Source: a virus. Taken from it: a stretch of DNA of 22,703 bases. Each line of letters opens with the position of its first letter. Within the stretch, counting starts at the first letter, position 1. The translations under genes and the position numbers were made by a program. This document shows positions 5,806 to 11,170 of the stretch, piece after piece. The notes beneath the pieces were generated by a model. That model ran no database searches and was not told where the DNA came from. It was given only the letters and a program-made list of their open reading frames with translations. The stretch lies in IMG/VR virus record IMGVR_UViG_3300037963_003456, positions 1-22,703 of that record; one strand, given 5' to 3'.

Positions 5806-6123
5806 TCAGAAGCTCATAGATCCCGCTTCTTGCTTTGGCGGCAATGTGAAGTCGGACACGTTCAGCTCCAGGCTCTTGCCCTCGCTGCCGTCTTTTTTCT
5901 CATAGATCCGCACTTTGGCTGAGCCAGCGACAGTGATGCGGTCGCCCTTGTGCAGGTAGTTCATCACGGTGTCGGCACGCTTGCCCCATACAGAACAGTC
6001 GATCCAGGTGGTCTCGTCTTTGCCGGTGCGTGCGGCGATGCTGAAGCTGGCAACTTGAGTGCTGCCAACTTCCTTGAGTTCAGGGTCACGGCCGAGGTTG
6101 CCGTGGGCGGTCATGTTGAGCAT
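5806..6123 (-). CDS. ssb: Single-stranded DNA-binding protein
   Basis: The 105-residue OB-fold protein has the SSB pattern: N-terminal NMTAHGNLGRDPELKEVGST, VASFSIAARTGK, TTWIDCSVWGKRADTVMNYL, KGDRITVAGSAKVRIYEKKDG and SLELNVSDFTLPP. It coats single-stranded DNA during replication and recombination. The usual acidic C-terminal hook (DDDIPF-like) that recruits host proteins is replaced by KQEAGSMSF, whose codons include a GATCTATGA copy. Its ATG overlaps the stop of the RHH gene (TAATG). The position beside an annealing protein and RusA fits a phage recombination operon. Confidence 0.9.
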   Translation of the reverse strand: MLNMTAHGNLGRDPELKEVGSTQVASFSIAARTGKDETTWIDCSVWGKRADTVMNYLHKGDRITVAGSAKVRIYEKKDGSEGKSLELNVSDFTLPPKQEAGSMSF

Positions 6124-6302
6124 TACTTTCCGTTGAAGAACTTGGAGATGATGGTGCTGAGCGCCATGTTGATCACGCCGTGATGGCGTTGTTCTGCGTA
6201 ATGGCGCAGCTGTTCGGCTAGCTGAGAGTCCAGCCGAACTTGGAAGTGATTAGAGCGGCGCTTGTCGTCCGCCACCGCTTGCTTGGTCTTTTCATCAGCC
6301 AT
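6123..6302 (-). CDS. 59-residue ribbon-helix-helix (Arc/CopG-like) protein
   Basis: The product is a basic N-terminus (MADEKTKQAVADDKRR) followed by SNHFQVRLDSQLAEQLRHYA and a second helix INMALSTIISKFF. A short beta strand with alternating polar residues (HFQVRL) followed by two helices is the RHH fold, which binds DNA operators as dimers. The ATG lies inside the last codons of the annealing-protein gene (8-base overlap) and the stop is coupled to ssb as TAATG. It is a candidate repressor for the palindromic operators in this window, but no link is shown by the sequence. Confidence 0.75.
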   Translation of the reverse strand: MADEKTKQAVADDKRRSNHFQVRLDSQLAEQLRHYAEQRHHGVINMALSTIISKFFNGK

Positions 6303-7044
6303 TGCGCTTGAAGTAATCGTTGATCCAGGTTTGATGTTTGACGGAGGTGATGGCCTCGGAGACTCTGCCGTTAGGAGGCAGAGGGAACTCAGCGGTAAAC
6401 GCTTCCATAAAAGCCTGCAGTTTTGCCGGCTCCATGTCTTCGAGGTTTGCGATCAGCAGCTTTCTGTCTTCAGGGTTGATCAGTTGATCTTTTGCCTTGA
6501 CGCCAGGAACGGCAGGCGTCGGCTCAGGCGTCATAGATCTTGCCTTCTCAGGCTTTTTCATAGATCTTGCAGGCTTGGGCTCCTCCTCCCGATGCGGGTT
6601 CTCGACCTCTTCGCGTGCCCACAACTGCCATGCCAAGCCGAATGCGGCGGCGGAAGCGGTGCAGAGGCAGCGCCGATGTGAGTCCGTCAGATCGCGGGCG
6701 CTGATCTTGTCAAAAGCAACCGCGTTGTTTCGGTTGTCCATGATGGCCTGCGGGAAATGCGGCGTTGTCTTGCCTTCGCTGCTGATGAAGTAGCCGACGA
6801 CGTAACCGCTGCCGTTTGGTGCCTTCCAAACGTGACCGCCGCCAGGAGCGCTAGCTAAGGCGAACTGCCAGCCTGGGGCATGTTCGTGAAGCAGGTGCAT
6901 TGTGCGGCACCAGTTCACATAATCAGCCTTGTAACTGCCAGACCCTTTTTGGCTTACGTCGTCTGTCGTGATGACATCGCCGAGGTTAGGAAATGGCGGT
7001 GATGGTGATGATGGCGCAGGGGGATTCGTGATTTCCAGAGACAT
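6295..7044 (-). CDS. Sak3-like single-strand annealing protein
   Basis: The first 30 of 249 residues are Pro/Ser-rich. The core (about 30-130) has SYKADYVNWCRTMHLLHEHA, GGGHVWKAPNGSGYVVGYFI, IMDNRNNAV and ISARDLTDSHRRCLCTASAA then AFGLAWQLWAREEVE. The last stretch matches the DUF1071/Sak3 signature as I know it (R-D-V-N-x-A-x-x-R-C-L-x-K...A-x-F-G-L-G-x-x-x-x-x-x-E-D). Such proteins anneal complementary single strands in phage recombination, working with SSB and an exonuclease, both encoded nearby. A charged linker (EEPKPARSMKKPEKARSM) contains two copies of the 9-mer 27 bases apart. The gene overlaps rusA by 59 bases. Assignment to another annealase clade is possible. Confidence 0.65.
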   Translation of the reverse strand: MSLEITNPPAPSSPSPPFPNLGDVITTDDVSQKGSGSYKADYVNWCRTMHLLHEHAPGWQFALASAPGGGHVWKAPNGSGYVVGYFISSEGKTTPHFPQAIMDNRNNAVAFDKISARDLTDSHRRCLCTASAAAFGLAWQLWAREEVENPHREEEPKPARSMKKPEKARSMTPEPTPAVPGVKAKDQLINPEDRKLLIANLEDMEPAKLQAFMEAFTAEFPLPPNGRVSEAITSVKHQTWINDYFKRNG

Positions 7045-7447
7045 AACGTCGTTGAGAAGTGAGGTGAACTATCTGGGCGTCATCGTCATAGACAACGCCT
7101 GTCAAAGCATCCTCTACAGCACGCACAAGTTTCGACAAGTCACCAATCCTCCCAGTGCAATGTTGGGGGGCTGATGGCTTGAGTTCGCCGTTGGTTCTGT
7201 AGTGAGCTTTGGGCCGGTTGAATACAAAGATTGCATCCATCCAGATTGCCTCCCCCATCATGGCATGCCAGCCCTCAGGAAGCAACTCCATGGCTAAATG
7301 TCTTACGTCTTGGCGCCATGGCTTGCATCGTTTTGATGACTCAACCATGACGCCCTTTCCGACGTGCCGCTTACTTCCTTGCGGCGCAGGTTTGCCGGGA
7401 ACTGTGAACTGAAAACTACTGAGGCAGTTGTGAGTAGGCGCGGTCAA
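6986..7447 (-). CDS. rusA: RusA-type Holliday junction resolvase
   Basis: The 153-residue protein has RusA features: FTVPGKPAPQGSKRHVG near the start, the WRQDVRHLA helix, WMDAIFVFNRPKAHY, then LSKLVRAVEDALTGVVYDDDAQIVHL. The Asp-rich DAL...VYDDDAQI segment carries the metal-binding catalytic aspartates of this family. RusA resolves four-way junctions made during recombination. I see no ATG; the TTG at 7447 is the only plausible start, because an upstream in-frame TGA closes the frame. It overlaps the previous gene by 32 bases and the annealing gene by 59, indicating tight coupling. The substituted VYDDD codons include a near copy of the block's 9-mer. Confidence 0.85.
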   Translation of the reverse strand: MTAPTHNCLSSFQFTVPGKPAPQGSKRHVGKGVMVESSKRCKPWRQDVRHLAMELLPEGWHAMMGEAIWMDAIFVFNRPKAHYRTNGELKPSAPQHCTGRIGDLSKLVRAVEDALTGVVYDDDAQIVHLTSQRRYVSGNHESPCAIITITAIS

Positions 7448-7619
7448 TGGCCGAGTTCAGCAACGCTTTAGCGAGCTTAGATGCAGAAAGTTTATTCTGT
7501 TCATACTCGATAAACTCGCCGCCGACTGAGACGTTTGTCATGTTGCCAGCCGTGGCTTCTGAAAGTGCTTTCAGTTTTTCGGCGCGGGACTGGTCTAATT
7601 CGAGGTTGATGGCCTTCAT
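7416..7619 (-). CDS. 67-residue early protein, unknown
   Basis: The product (MKAINLELDQSRAEKLKALS...) starts like a short helical DNA-associated protein and has an exposed middle (NMTNVSVGGEFIEYEQNKLS) and a C-terminal helix (ASKLAKALLNSAIDRAYSQL). An RHH-like arrangement is conceivable (NLELDQ strand, then helices) but not convincing. The ATG is embedded in GATCTATGA, and no Shine-Dalgarno sequence is visible in the 36 bases upstream, so the 9-mer may matter for its translation. It overlaps rusA by 32 bases. Confidence 0.65.
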   Translation of the reverse strand: MKAINLELDQSRAEKLKALSEATAGNMTNVSVGGEFIEYEQNKLSASKLAKALLNSAIDRAYSQLPQ

Positions 7620-7655
7620 AGATCAGGAATAATTTTGGAATGAAGCGCGTTCAGG

Positions 7656-7997
7656 TTAGGACATTTGCCCAAAATTGCCACGGCGCTTCTGTTCGCGCAG
7701 CTTGAAGAAGCCTCGTAGATCTGGGTACTGATCCATCAGATCACGCGCCGCGAACGCGGTGTAGTTGTTGTTGATCTTGAGGCCCAAGTCGCCTGTGCTG
7801 GTCCTTGTCTCCCAACGCAAGATATGAAAAAGGCCATCCATCGAATAGCGAGAATGGCCGGCGGTTTTCAATTCACGGGCAAGGCCGGCCAGCTGCAGTA
7901 ACAGGCCGGGGTGCTTGGCTTTGCATTTTTGCCACTCCAGGGCCAGCTTGTCGCTGACCGTAGAGCTAGAGAACAGGGGCAGATCAGAGGTGTCCAT
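7656..7997 (-). CDS. Conserved phage protein of unknown function
   Basis: This 113-residue protein has a recognisable conserved core: HSRYSMDGLFHILRWETRTS, LGLKINNNYTAFAARDLMDQ and PDLRGFFKLREQKRRG. The combination [RW]-E-T...FKxNNNYxxxYARxLMxxxPxLxGFFxxR is common in tailed phages and prophages as I recall it, with no established function. The protein has no membrane segment. Its start overlaps the preceding stop by 14 bases. The position amid recombination genes suggests a role in early DNA metabolism, by association only. Confidence 0.8.
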   Translation of the reverse strand: MDTSDLPLFSSSTVSDKLALEWQKCKAKHPGLLLQLAGLARELKTAGHSRYSMDGLFHILRWETRTSTGDLGLKINNNYTAFAARDLMDQYPDLRGFFKLREQKRRGNFGQMS

Positions 7998-8739
7998 GGG
8001 TAAGGCTCAGTTGCTGATGGATTGCGTATTTTTCGATATATCCAGGCGGTGCGCTTAAAACGCCGATGACCATGAAGGCGCGTCGTTGCGTGGCAAGATT
8101 GCCGATGATCATATATGGGTTGTTGTAGTCATAGATCTGTGCAAACGGGTCTACTTCGTTTTTTCTGAGGGCTTCATAGACGTCCCATGCAAGAAGCTGC
8201 TTGGCAAATGGTTTTACTTCGCCTTCGCACCGCCTTTTACCTCTGACCATCACCTTGTAGGTAGGAAACCAAATCCCAAGACCTGCCATGTATTCAGACC
8301 TTTCGATCTGCTTTTGATCTTTTTCAACATTTGGGTTAAAGTGCTTGATGTCAAAATCCAGCGTTTTCTTCTCAGGAATCAACAGGCCAACACTGAGTCT
8401 GTCGCTGTTCAGCTCTGACTCATATTTGTAATTTGACAAAATGCTTGCATGTATAGACCTCTTGGCAGCAGCATCTAAGGAGGCGCCTCGGCGGCGCAGT
8501 GTTTCAGCGTTCCAGGTTTCGTCTCTTGTGTCGTTTTGCAGCCCCTCTTTAGTCCCTTGAAAATCAAATACAGACCAACGCTTCAAGACCGGCGATTTGC
8601 CTCTTGTGTAGGGAACGCATAGACGTAAAAATTTCTGCTCTGCGGGCTGATATGCAATCGTGCAGATGTGCGTTCCCTTTTGGCGCCCGCTGATAATCCT
8701 TGCCTGTGAGATGCAAACGCAATCCTTAAAACTGGACAT
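7984..8739 (-). CDS. 251-residue protein, possible OB-type domain, unknown
   Basis: I chose ATG 8739 (MSSFKDCVCISQARIISGRQ); a TTG 12 bases upstream is the alternative. The N-terminus resembles the start of the 'dual OB' type of domain (K-D-x-x-C-I-x-x-A+...K-G-x-x-x-C-x-A... followed by an R/L-R-x-x motif), but this is weak. Later parts contain TLDFDIKHFNPN, YMAGLGIWFPTYKVMVRGKR and CEGEVKPFAKQLLAWDVYEA, a mix of strands and helices without a recognised catalytic signature. It overlaps the upstream DUF4326 gene by 14 bases. The QIYDYNN codons carry a copy of the 9-mer. I do not assign a function. Confidence 0.7.
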   Translation of the reverse strand: MSSFKDCVCISQARIISGRQKGTHICTIAYQPAEQKFLRLCVPYTRGKSPVLKRWSVFDFQGTKEGLQNDTRDETWNAETLRRRGASLDAAAKRSIHASILSNYKYESELNSDRLSVGLLIPEKKTLDFDIKHFNPNVEKDQKQIERSEYMAGLGIWFPTYKVMVRGKRRCEGEVKPFAKQLLAWDVYEALRKNEVDPFAQIYDYNNPYMIIGNLATQRRAFMVIGVLSAPPGYIEKYAIHQQLSLTHGHL

Positions 8740-9523
8740 TCTGCTGTTCAATCATCGCGGTTAGGTACATGCCATGGCAGCGGGCCGGGTAGCACCAGCA
8801 GCCCAAAACCTTGCCTCGTAGCTCGTTCAGACGGTTGTGAAGGCTGAACTTCCTAGGGAAGAAGATCTCATACGATTCACAGACCGTGTCTCGGTCGCCG
8901 TCAGGCCCCATCTCAAAGGGGTTGCCCCAGTCGCTGGTGCGATCAATGCGAACGAAGCGATCGGTCTTCCTGGCCCATGTGAGCAGCGCCCGGTCTGTGT
9001 CCTGGTGCATGTTGGCCACAACGGTGCCGCCAGCTTCAACAATGGCCTTGCGCTTCAGCTCGTCTTCTGTCCATTCGTATTCAGGCCGAACCTGCTCAAC
9101 CGCACGAGTGACGATGGCCTCAGTGAGCTTGCCTTGGTTTTCTTCTTTGGCAATGTCCTGAGCCTTCGTAAAAGCGGCTGCCAAAGTTTCGTCGTCGTTT
9201 TTGACCGAGACAAGTGGACGAAGATGAGCTTCAGGCATGTCGCCAATCTGAAAGTTACGCCCAGATGGGCGTAACTCCTTCAAGCTTGCTTCGACCTGCG
9301 CGGCAGCCAGTTGCTTTTGGATCGTCCGAGCATGCAGCTCAGGAAACTCCTCCATGCAGCAAGCCGCAAAACTGCGATAGCCAAGCGCCTTCCAGCCCTT
9401 GCGCCGGTCTAGGTCATAGATCCTGGCGCGGACCGTGTTGATTCCTTTTTTGATGTCGTCAACGGCTTCACGAGCCTCGCGCTCGTTCATGTCAACGGTT
9501 GCGGTGATGTCGATGGTTGTCAT
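8726..9523 (-). CDS. Helical DNA-binding-like domain fused to DUF4326
   Basis: The 265-residue protein has two parts. The N-terminal ~150 residues are helical (REAREAVDDIKKGINTVRAR, RKGWKALGYRSFAACCMEEF, ARTIQKQLAAAQVEASLKEL, then ALVSV/AAAF...EENQGKLTEAIV), resembling ParB- or DUF3102-type DNA-binding regions. The C-terminal ~95 residues fit DUF4326: RFVRIDRTSDWGNPFEMGPD, GDRDTVCESYEIFF, then LNELRGKVLGCWCYPARCHG with its conserved CWC...CHG. DUF4326 is common in phages and has no firm activity; the Cys/His cluster may bind metal. The 4-base ATGA overlap couples it to the upstream gene. Confidence 0.75.
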   Translation of the reverse strand: MTTIDITATVDMNEREAREAVDDIKKGINTVRARIYDLDRRKGWKALGYRSFAACCMEEFPELHARTIQKQLAAAQVEASLKELRPSGRNFQIGDMPEAHLRPLVSVKNDDETLAAAFTKAQDIAKEENQGKLTEAIVTRAVEQVRPEYEWTEDELKRKAIVEAGGTVVANMHQDTDRALLTWARKTDRFVRIDRTSDWGNPFEMGPDGDRDTVCESYEIFFPRKFSLHNRLNELRGKVLGCWCYPARCHGMYLTAMIEQQNVQF

Positions 9524-10002
9524 TTGACAGCCTCAGGAGTGGATTCGGTCTGTTCAGCGGTTGCCTCAGCTTCCGCCTTTTGCTTGTCGAAGGCTTCGCG
9601 GGCTTGATCGCGGGCGAACTCAAGCAATGTGCAGTGCTCGCGTGCCTCAATCTTTTTGACCTTGGCTTCGGAGCGCTTCTCGACGACCATCGCGCAAGCG
9701 GCAACGGCTGCCTCTTCGATGTCGTCGCCGGCTTGGCCGTACTGGGAAAACCAAATCTCGCTGTTGTCAGTAGTCAGGTCTTCGAGTGCCTTGTCTTGCT
9801 CTTCGCTGATGTCTTCGTGTTTCCACTGCTGCTGACGCACAACGTCAACGGCCATCATCAAGCGGGTCACGCGGCGCAGGGCATGGGTGACTTCAATCTC
9901 GGCTTGCTTGGCCTCTTTCCACATCTCTTGGTGGCGTTTGAGAGTGGATTGATAGGCGTCGTCTTGATCGAGGTAAGCGTTGAAGGCTTGGAAATCGGAC
10001 AT
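9520..10002 (-). CDS. 160-residue coiled-coil-like early protein, unknown
   Basis: I used ATG 10002 (MSDFQAFNAYLDQDDAYQST) because a regulated promoter and leader hairpin lie directly upstream; the longer frame would run through them. The product is almost wholly helical and charged, with heptad-like stretches (TLKRHQEMWKEAKQAEIEVT, VVEKRSEAKVKKIEAREHCT, AREAFDKQKAEAEATAEQTE). An acidic middle contains DISEEQDKALEDLTTDNSEI. No family is recognised. As the first gene after the promoter, it heads the transcript that includes the DUF4326 fusion, rusA, the annealing protein and ssb. Confidence 0.75.
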   Translation of the reverse strand: MSDFQAFNAYLDQDDAYQSTLKRHQEMWKEAKQAEIEVTHALRRVTRLMMAVDVVRQQQWKHEDISEEQDKALEDLTTDNSEIWFSQYGQAGDDIEEAAVAACAMVVEKRSEAKVKKIEAREHCTLLEFARDQAREAFDKQKAEAEATAEQTESTPEAVK

Positions 10003-10074
10003 GGTTTTGTGGGGCGAGGTGTTCCGCCTCTCAGCGGTATGCCAAAGGTAGAGCACCCATGGCATACATGTCAA
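10003..10074 (-). promoter_or_regulatory. Diverged copy of the operator/leader module, minus strand
   Basis: Read on the minus strand: TTGACA (10069-10074, overlapping the upstream gene's stop), a 17-base spacer containing TATGCCAT, a poor -10 (CTACCT, 10046-10051), then a second half-operator TTTGGCATACC (10036-10046), and a leader hairpin GAGG-CGGAACA-CCTC (10016-10030) before ATG 10002. The operator halves and the hairpin followed by A-rich ACC-ATG resemble the plus-strand modules at 12.6-14.3 kb. The -10 is weak, so the promoter call is tentative. Confidence 0.5.
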
Positions 10075-10211
10075 CCCTTCCGTTTCGGCTTTGCCTTTTT
10101 TCTCTGTGCCTTCGGCTTCCTTGGCCCCCGTTTCTTCAGTGCTGCCAGCGTTTCTAAGTAGCCGGGGGGCTCAGGCACGCCCCCCTTCTTCAAGATCTCA
10201 AACCAGTTCAT
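10071..10211 (-). CDS. 46-residue basic protein (MNWFEILKK start)
   Basis: It is coupled to the upstream zinc-ribbon gene by an ATGA overlap. The product starts MNWFEILKKGGVPEPPGYLE and ends with a Lys/Arg-rich tail (ALKKRGPRKPKAQRKKAKPK then RKG). Short phage proteins starting MNWFEILK/MNWYEILK are common in my memory and appear near replication genes; their function is unknown. The basic tail suggests nucleic-acid or virion association. The stop codon is part of the TTGACA of the following promoter. Confidence 0.65.
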   Translation of the reverse strand: MNWFEILKKGGVPEPPGYLETLAALKKRGPRKPKAQRKKAKPKRKG

Positions 10212-10444
10212 GCGGCCTGCAGGCGTTCAAGCATTCGCGCCTTGACCCCAAACTCAGCCTTTGGCCTGCCGGTGCCGCGCTCCGTTGGCTTGTAACACCA
10301 TTCATCATCTGGGACGCTGACTTCTGCTGTGGCCCAGACGTGGTCGCAGGTCTTGCACTGCCTGCGGCGGCTGATGGCTTCTTGGCTTGTATGCCGTGAC
10401 TCCAGAACGCAAATCCAAGACGTTCCGCACTTTGGGCATTTCAT
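10208..10444 (-). CDS. NrdR-like zinc-ribbon protein
   Basis: Starting at ATG 10444, the 78-residue product is MKCPKCGTSWICVLESRHTS then EAISRRRQCKTCDHVWATAE. Two CxxC pairs (CPKC and CKTC) plus VLESR...ISRRRQC...W.T.E match the zinc-ribbon N-terminus of NrdR, the regulator of ribonucleotide reductase genes. The ATP-cone domain of NrdR is absent; the rest (TERGTGRPKAEFGVKARMLE) looks like a short helical DNA-binding extension. It is therefore a stand-alone zinc ribbon, probably a small transcription factor or DNA-binding protein. The ATG is part of the 9-mer GATCTATGA, 7 bases after the nuclease stop. Confidence 0.7.
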   Translation of the reverse strand: MKCPKCGTSWICVLESRHTSQEAISRRRQCKTCDHVWATAEVSVPDDEWCYKPTERGTGRPKAEFGVKARMLERLQAA

Positions 10445-10451
10445 AGATCGA

Positions 10452-11135
10452 TCACCAGGATGGCAACGTGACTGAGTACCGGCCCCAGGCTTCCTCCCAA
10501 TAAGTCCAGGCGCTCTCCGCATCTGTGTTCAGGATGCGGGTTTCGCCGGGTCCACAGACCACGGTCACCAAGTCGGTCACCAAGAGCGATGGGTGGAGAG
10601 ACGCCAGCATTGACTGATAGGCAGCCAACTGCGCGTCTGCTGGCTTTCGGGCCGCTAATGCTCTTTTACTTGACACGCTCTTCAGATCGCCAAGTATCAC
10701 CCGATTGTCTTCACCAGATGTAGGGGAGACCCTGAGCAGAAAGTCAAACGAGCCCGCGCAGTTCTTCTGTTTGTCATAGACCGCGTATTCCGTCGCCAGC
10801 ACCTCGACGCCTTTGAAAATGGGGTGATCCAGCAGCGGGTCGATCCAGTCCGCCCAGCAATCGTCATAGATCACCCCGTGGCCGTTTTGGAGCTTCATAG
10901 ATCCCAGATATTGGTCCAGGGCCTTGTGGCAGGCGTTGCCCCTGGCCTCCCACCCGTCGGGGCCGCCCTTGGTCCGCTCGATCGCCTCGCGTTTGCTCGG
11001 GGACATGTCGAAGCTGAGAACCTGCGTCACGCTGTGCGGCACCCATAGACCGTCCTTCCTGTATCTGTGCGGGCCAGGGAAGAACTCAAGGCCGGGGACT
11101 GGTTCGAGCATCAAGGGGTTGACGTGTTGCGACAT
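10452..11135 (-). CDS. PD-(D/E)XK exonuclease (Cas4/RecB-like), recombination partner
   Basis: Start chosen at ATG 11135 (MSQHVNPLMLEPVPGLEFFP); a GTG at 11186 would overlap the divergent gene. The 227-residue protein has the PD-(D/E)XK exonuclease layout: GNACHKALDQYL (early His), VLATEYAVYD (Glu), CAGSFDFLLRV (Asp), VILGDLKSVS (D-x-K) and DAQLAAYQSML (Q-xxx-Y). This family resects DNA ends, giving single strands that SSB and the Sak3-like protein then use, so the module is functionally complete with RusA. Two exact copies of the 9-mer fall in GSMKLQNG and GVIYDDCW. It is the first gene of the early block, divergent from the RHH gene. Confidence 0.85.
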   Translation of the reverse strand: MSQHVNPLMLEPVPGLEFFPGPHRYRKDGLWVPHSVTQVLSFDMSPSKREAIERTKGGPDGWEARGNACHKALDQYLGSMKLQNGHGVIYDDCWADWIDPLLDHPIFKGVEVLATEYAVYDKQKNCAGSFDFLLRVSPTSGEDNRVILGDLKSVSSKRALAARKPADAQLAAYQSMLASLHPSLLVTDLVTVVCGPGETRILNTDAESAWTYWEEAWGRYSVTLPSW

Positions 11136-11144
11136 CGTGCCACT

Positions 11145-11157
11145 GTTGTCATACAAC
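11145..11157. promoter_or_regulatory. Dyad between divergent early operons
   Basis: GTTGT-CAT-ACAAC is a perfect 5-bp inverted repeat in the 35 bases between the nuclease ATG (11135) and the RHH-protein ATG (11171). It is the only symmetrical site in this short divergent gap, so it is a candidate autoregulatory operator for the RHH protein encoded next to it. No good -35/-10 pair is visible. Confidence 0.45.
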
Positions 11158-11170
11158 GTCCACCCGTTGA

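Larger units (their letters stand above)
5753..10903 (-). repeat. Dispersed strand-specific 9-mer GATCTATGA (11 exact copies)
   Basis: Written on the plus strand as TCATAGATC, exact copies start at 5753, 5814, 5900, 6531, 6558, 7616, 8129, 9414, 10441, 10864 and 10895. Near copies keeping TCATAGA start at 5777, 7086, 8174 and 10774. All have the same orientation, matching transcription of the early block. Copies at 5753, 7616 and 10441 contain the ATG of a gene; others lie inside genes as ATC-TAT-GAx (Ile-Tyr-Asp/Glu) or TCT-ATG-Axx (Ser-Met). The third frame would create a TGA stop and is not used. I saw no copy outside this block or on the other strand. A random 9-mer is expected about 0.02 times in 5.2 kb of one strand. 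Confidence 0.85.

Noticed and set aside
7261-7270. A perfect TGGCATGCCA palindrome inside rusA
   Set aside because: It has no promoter-like boxes around it and encodes ordinary RusA residues (GWHAMM), so I treat it as coincidental unless binding is shown.
8837-9274. Plus-strand open frame of 145 codons opposite the DUF4326 gene
   Set aside because: It is antisense to a gene with clear conserved motifs, lacks a ribosome site and shows no domain.
9520-10074. Longer start (10074) for the coiled-coil-like gene
   Set aside because: It would read through the operator halves and the leader hairpin, and the extra N-terminus has no conserved character; ATG 10002 is preferred.
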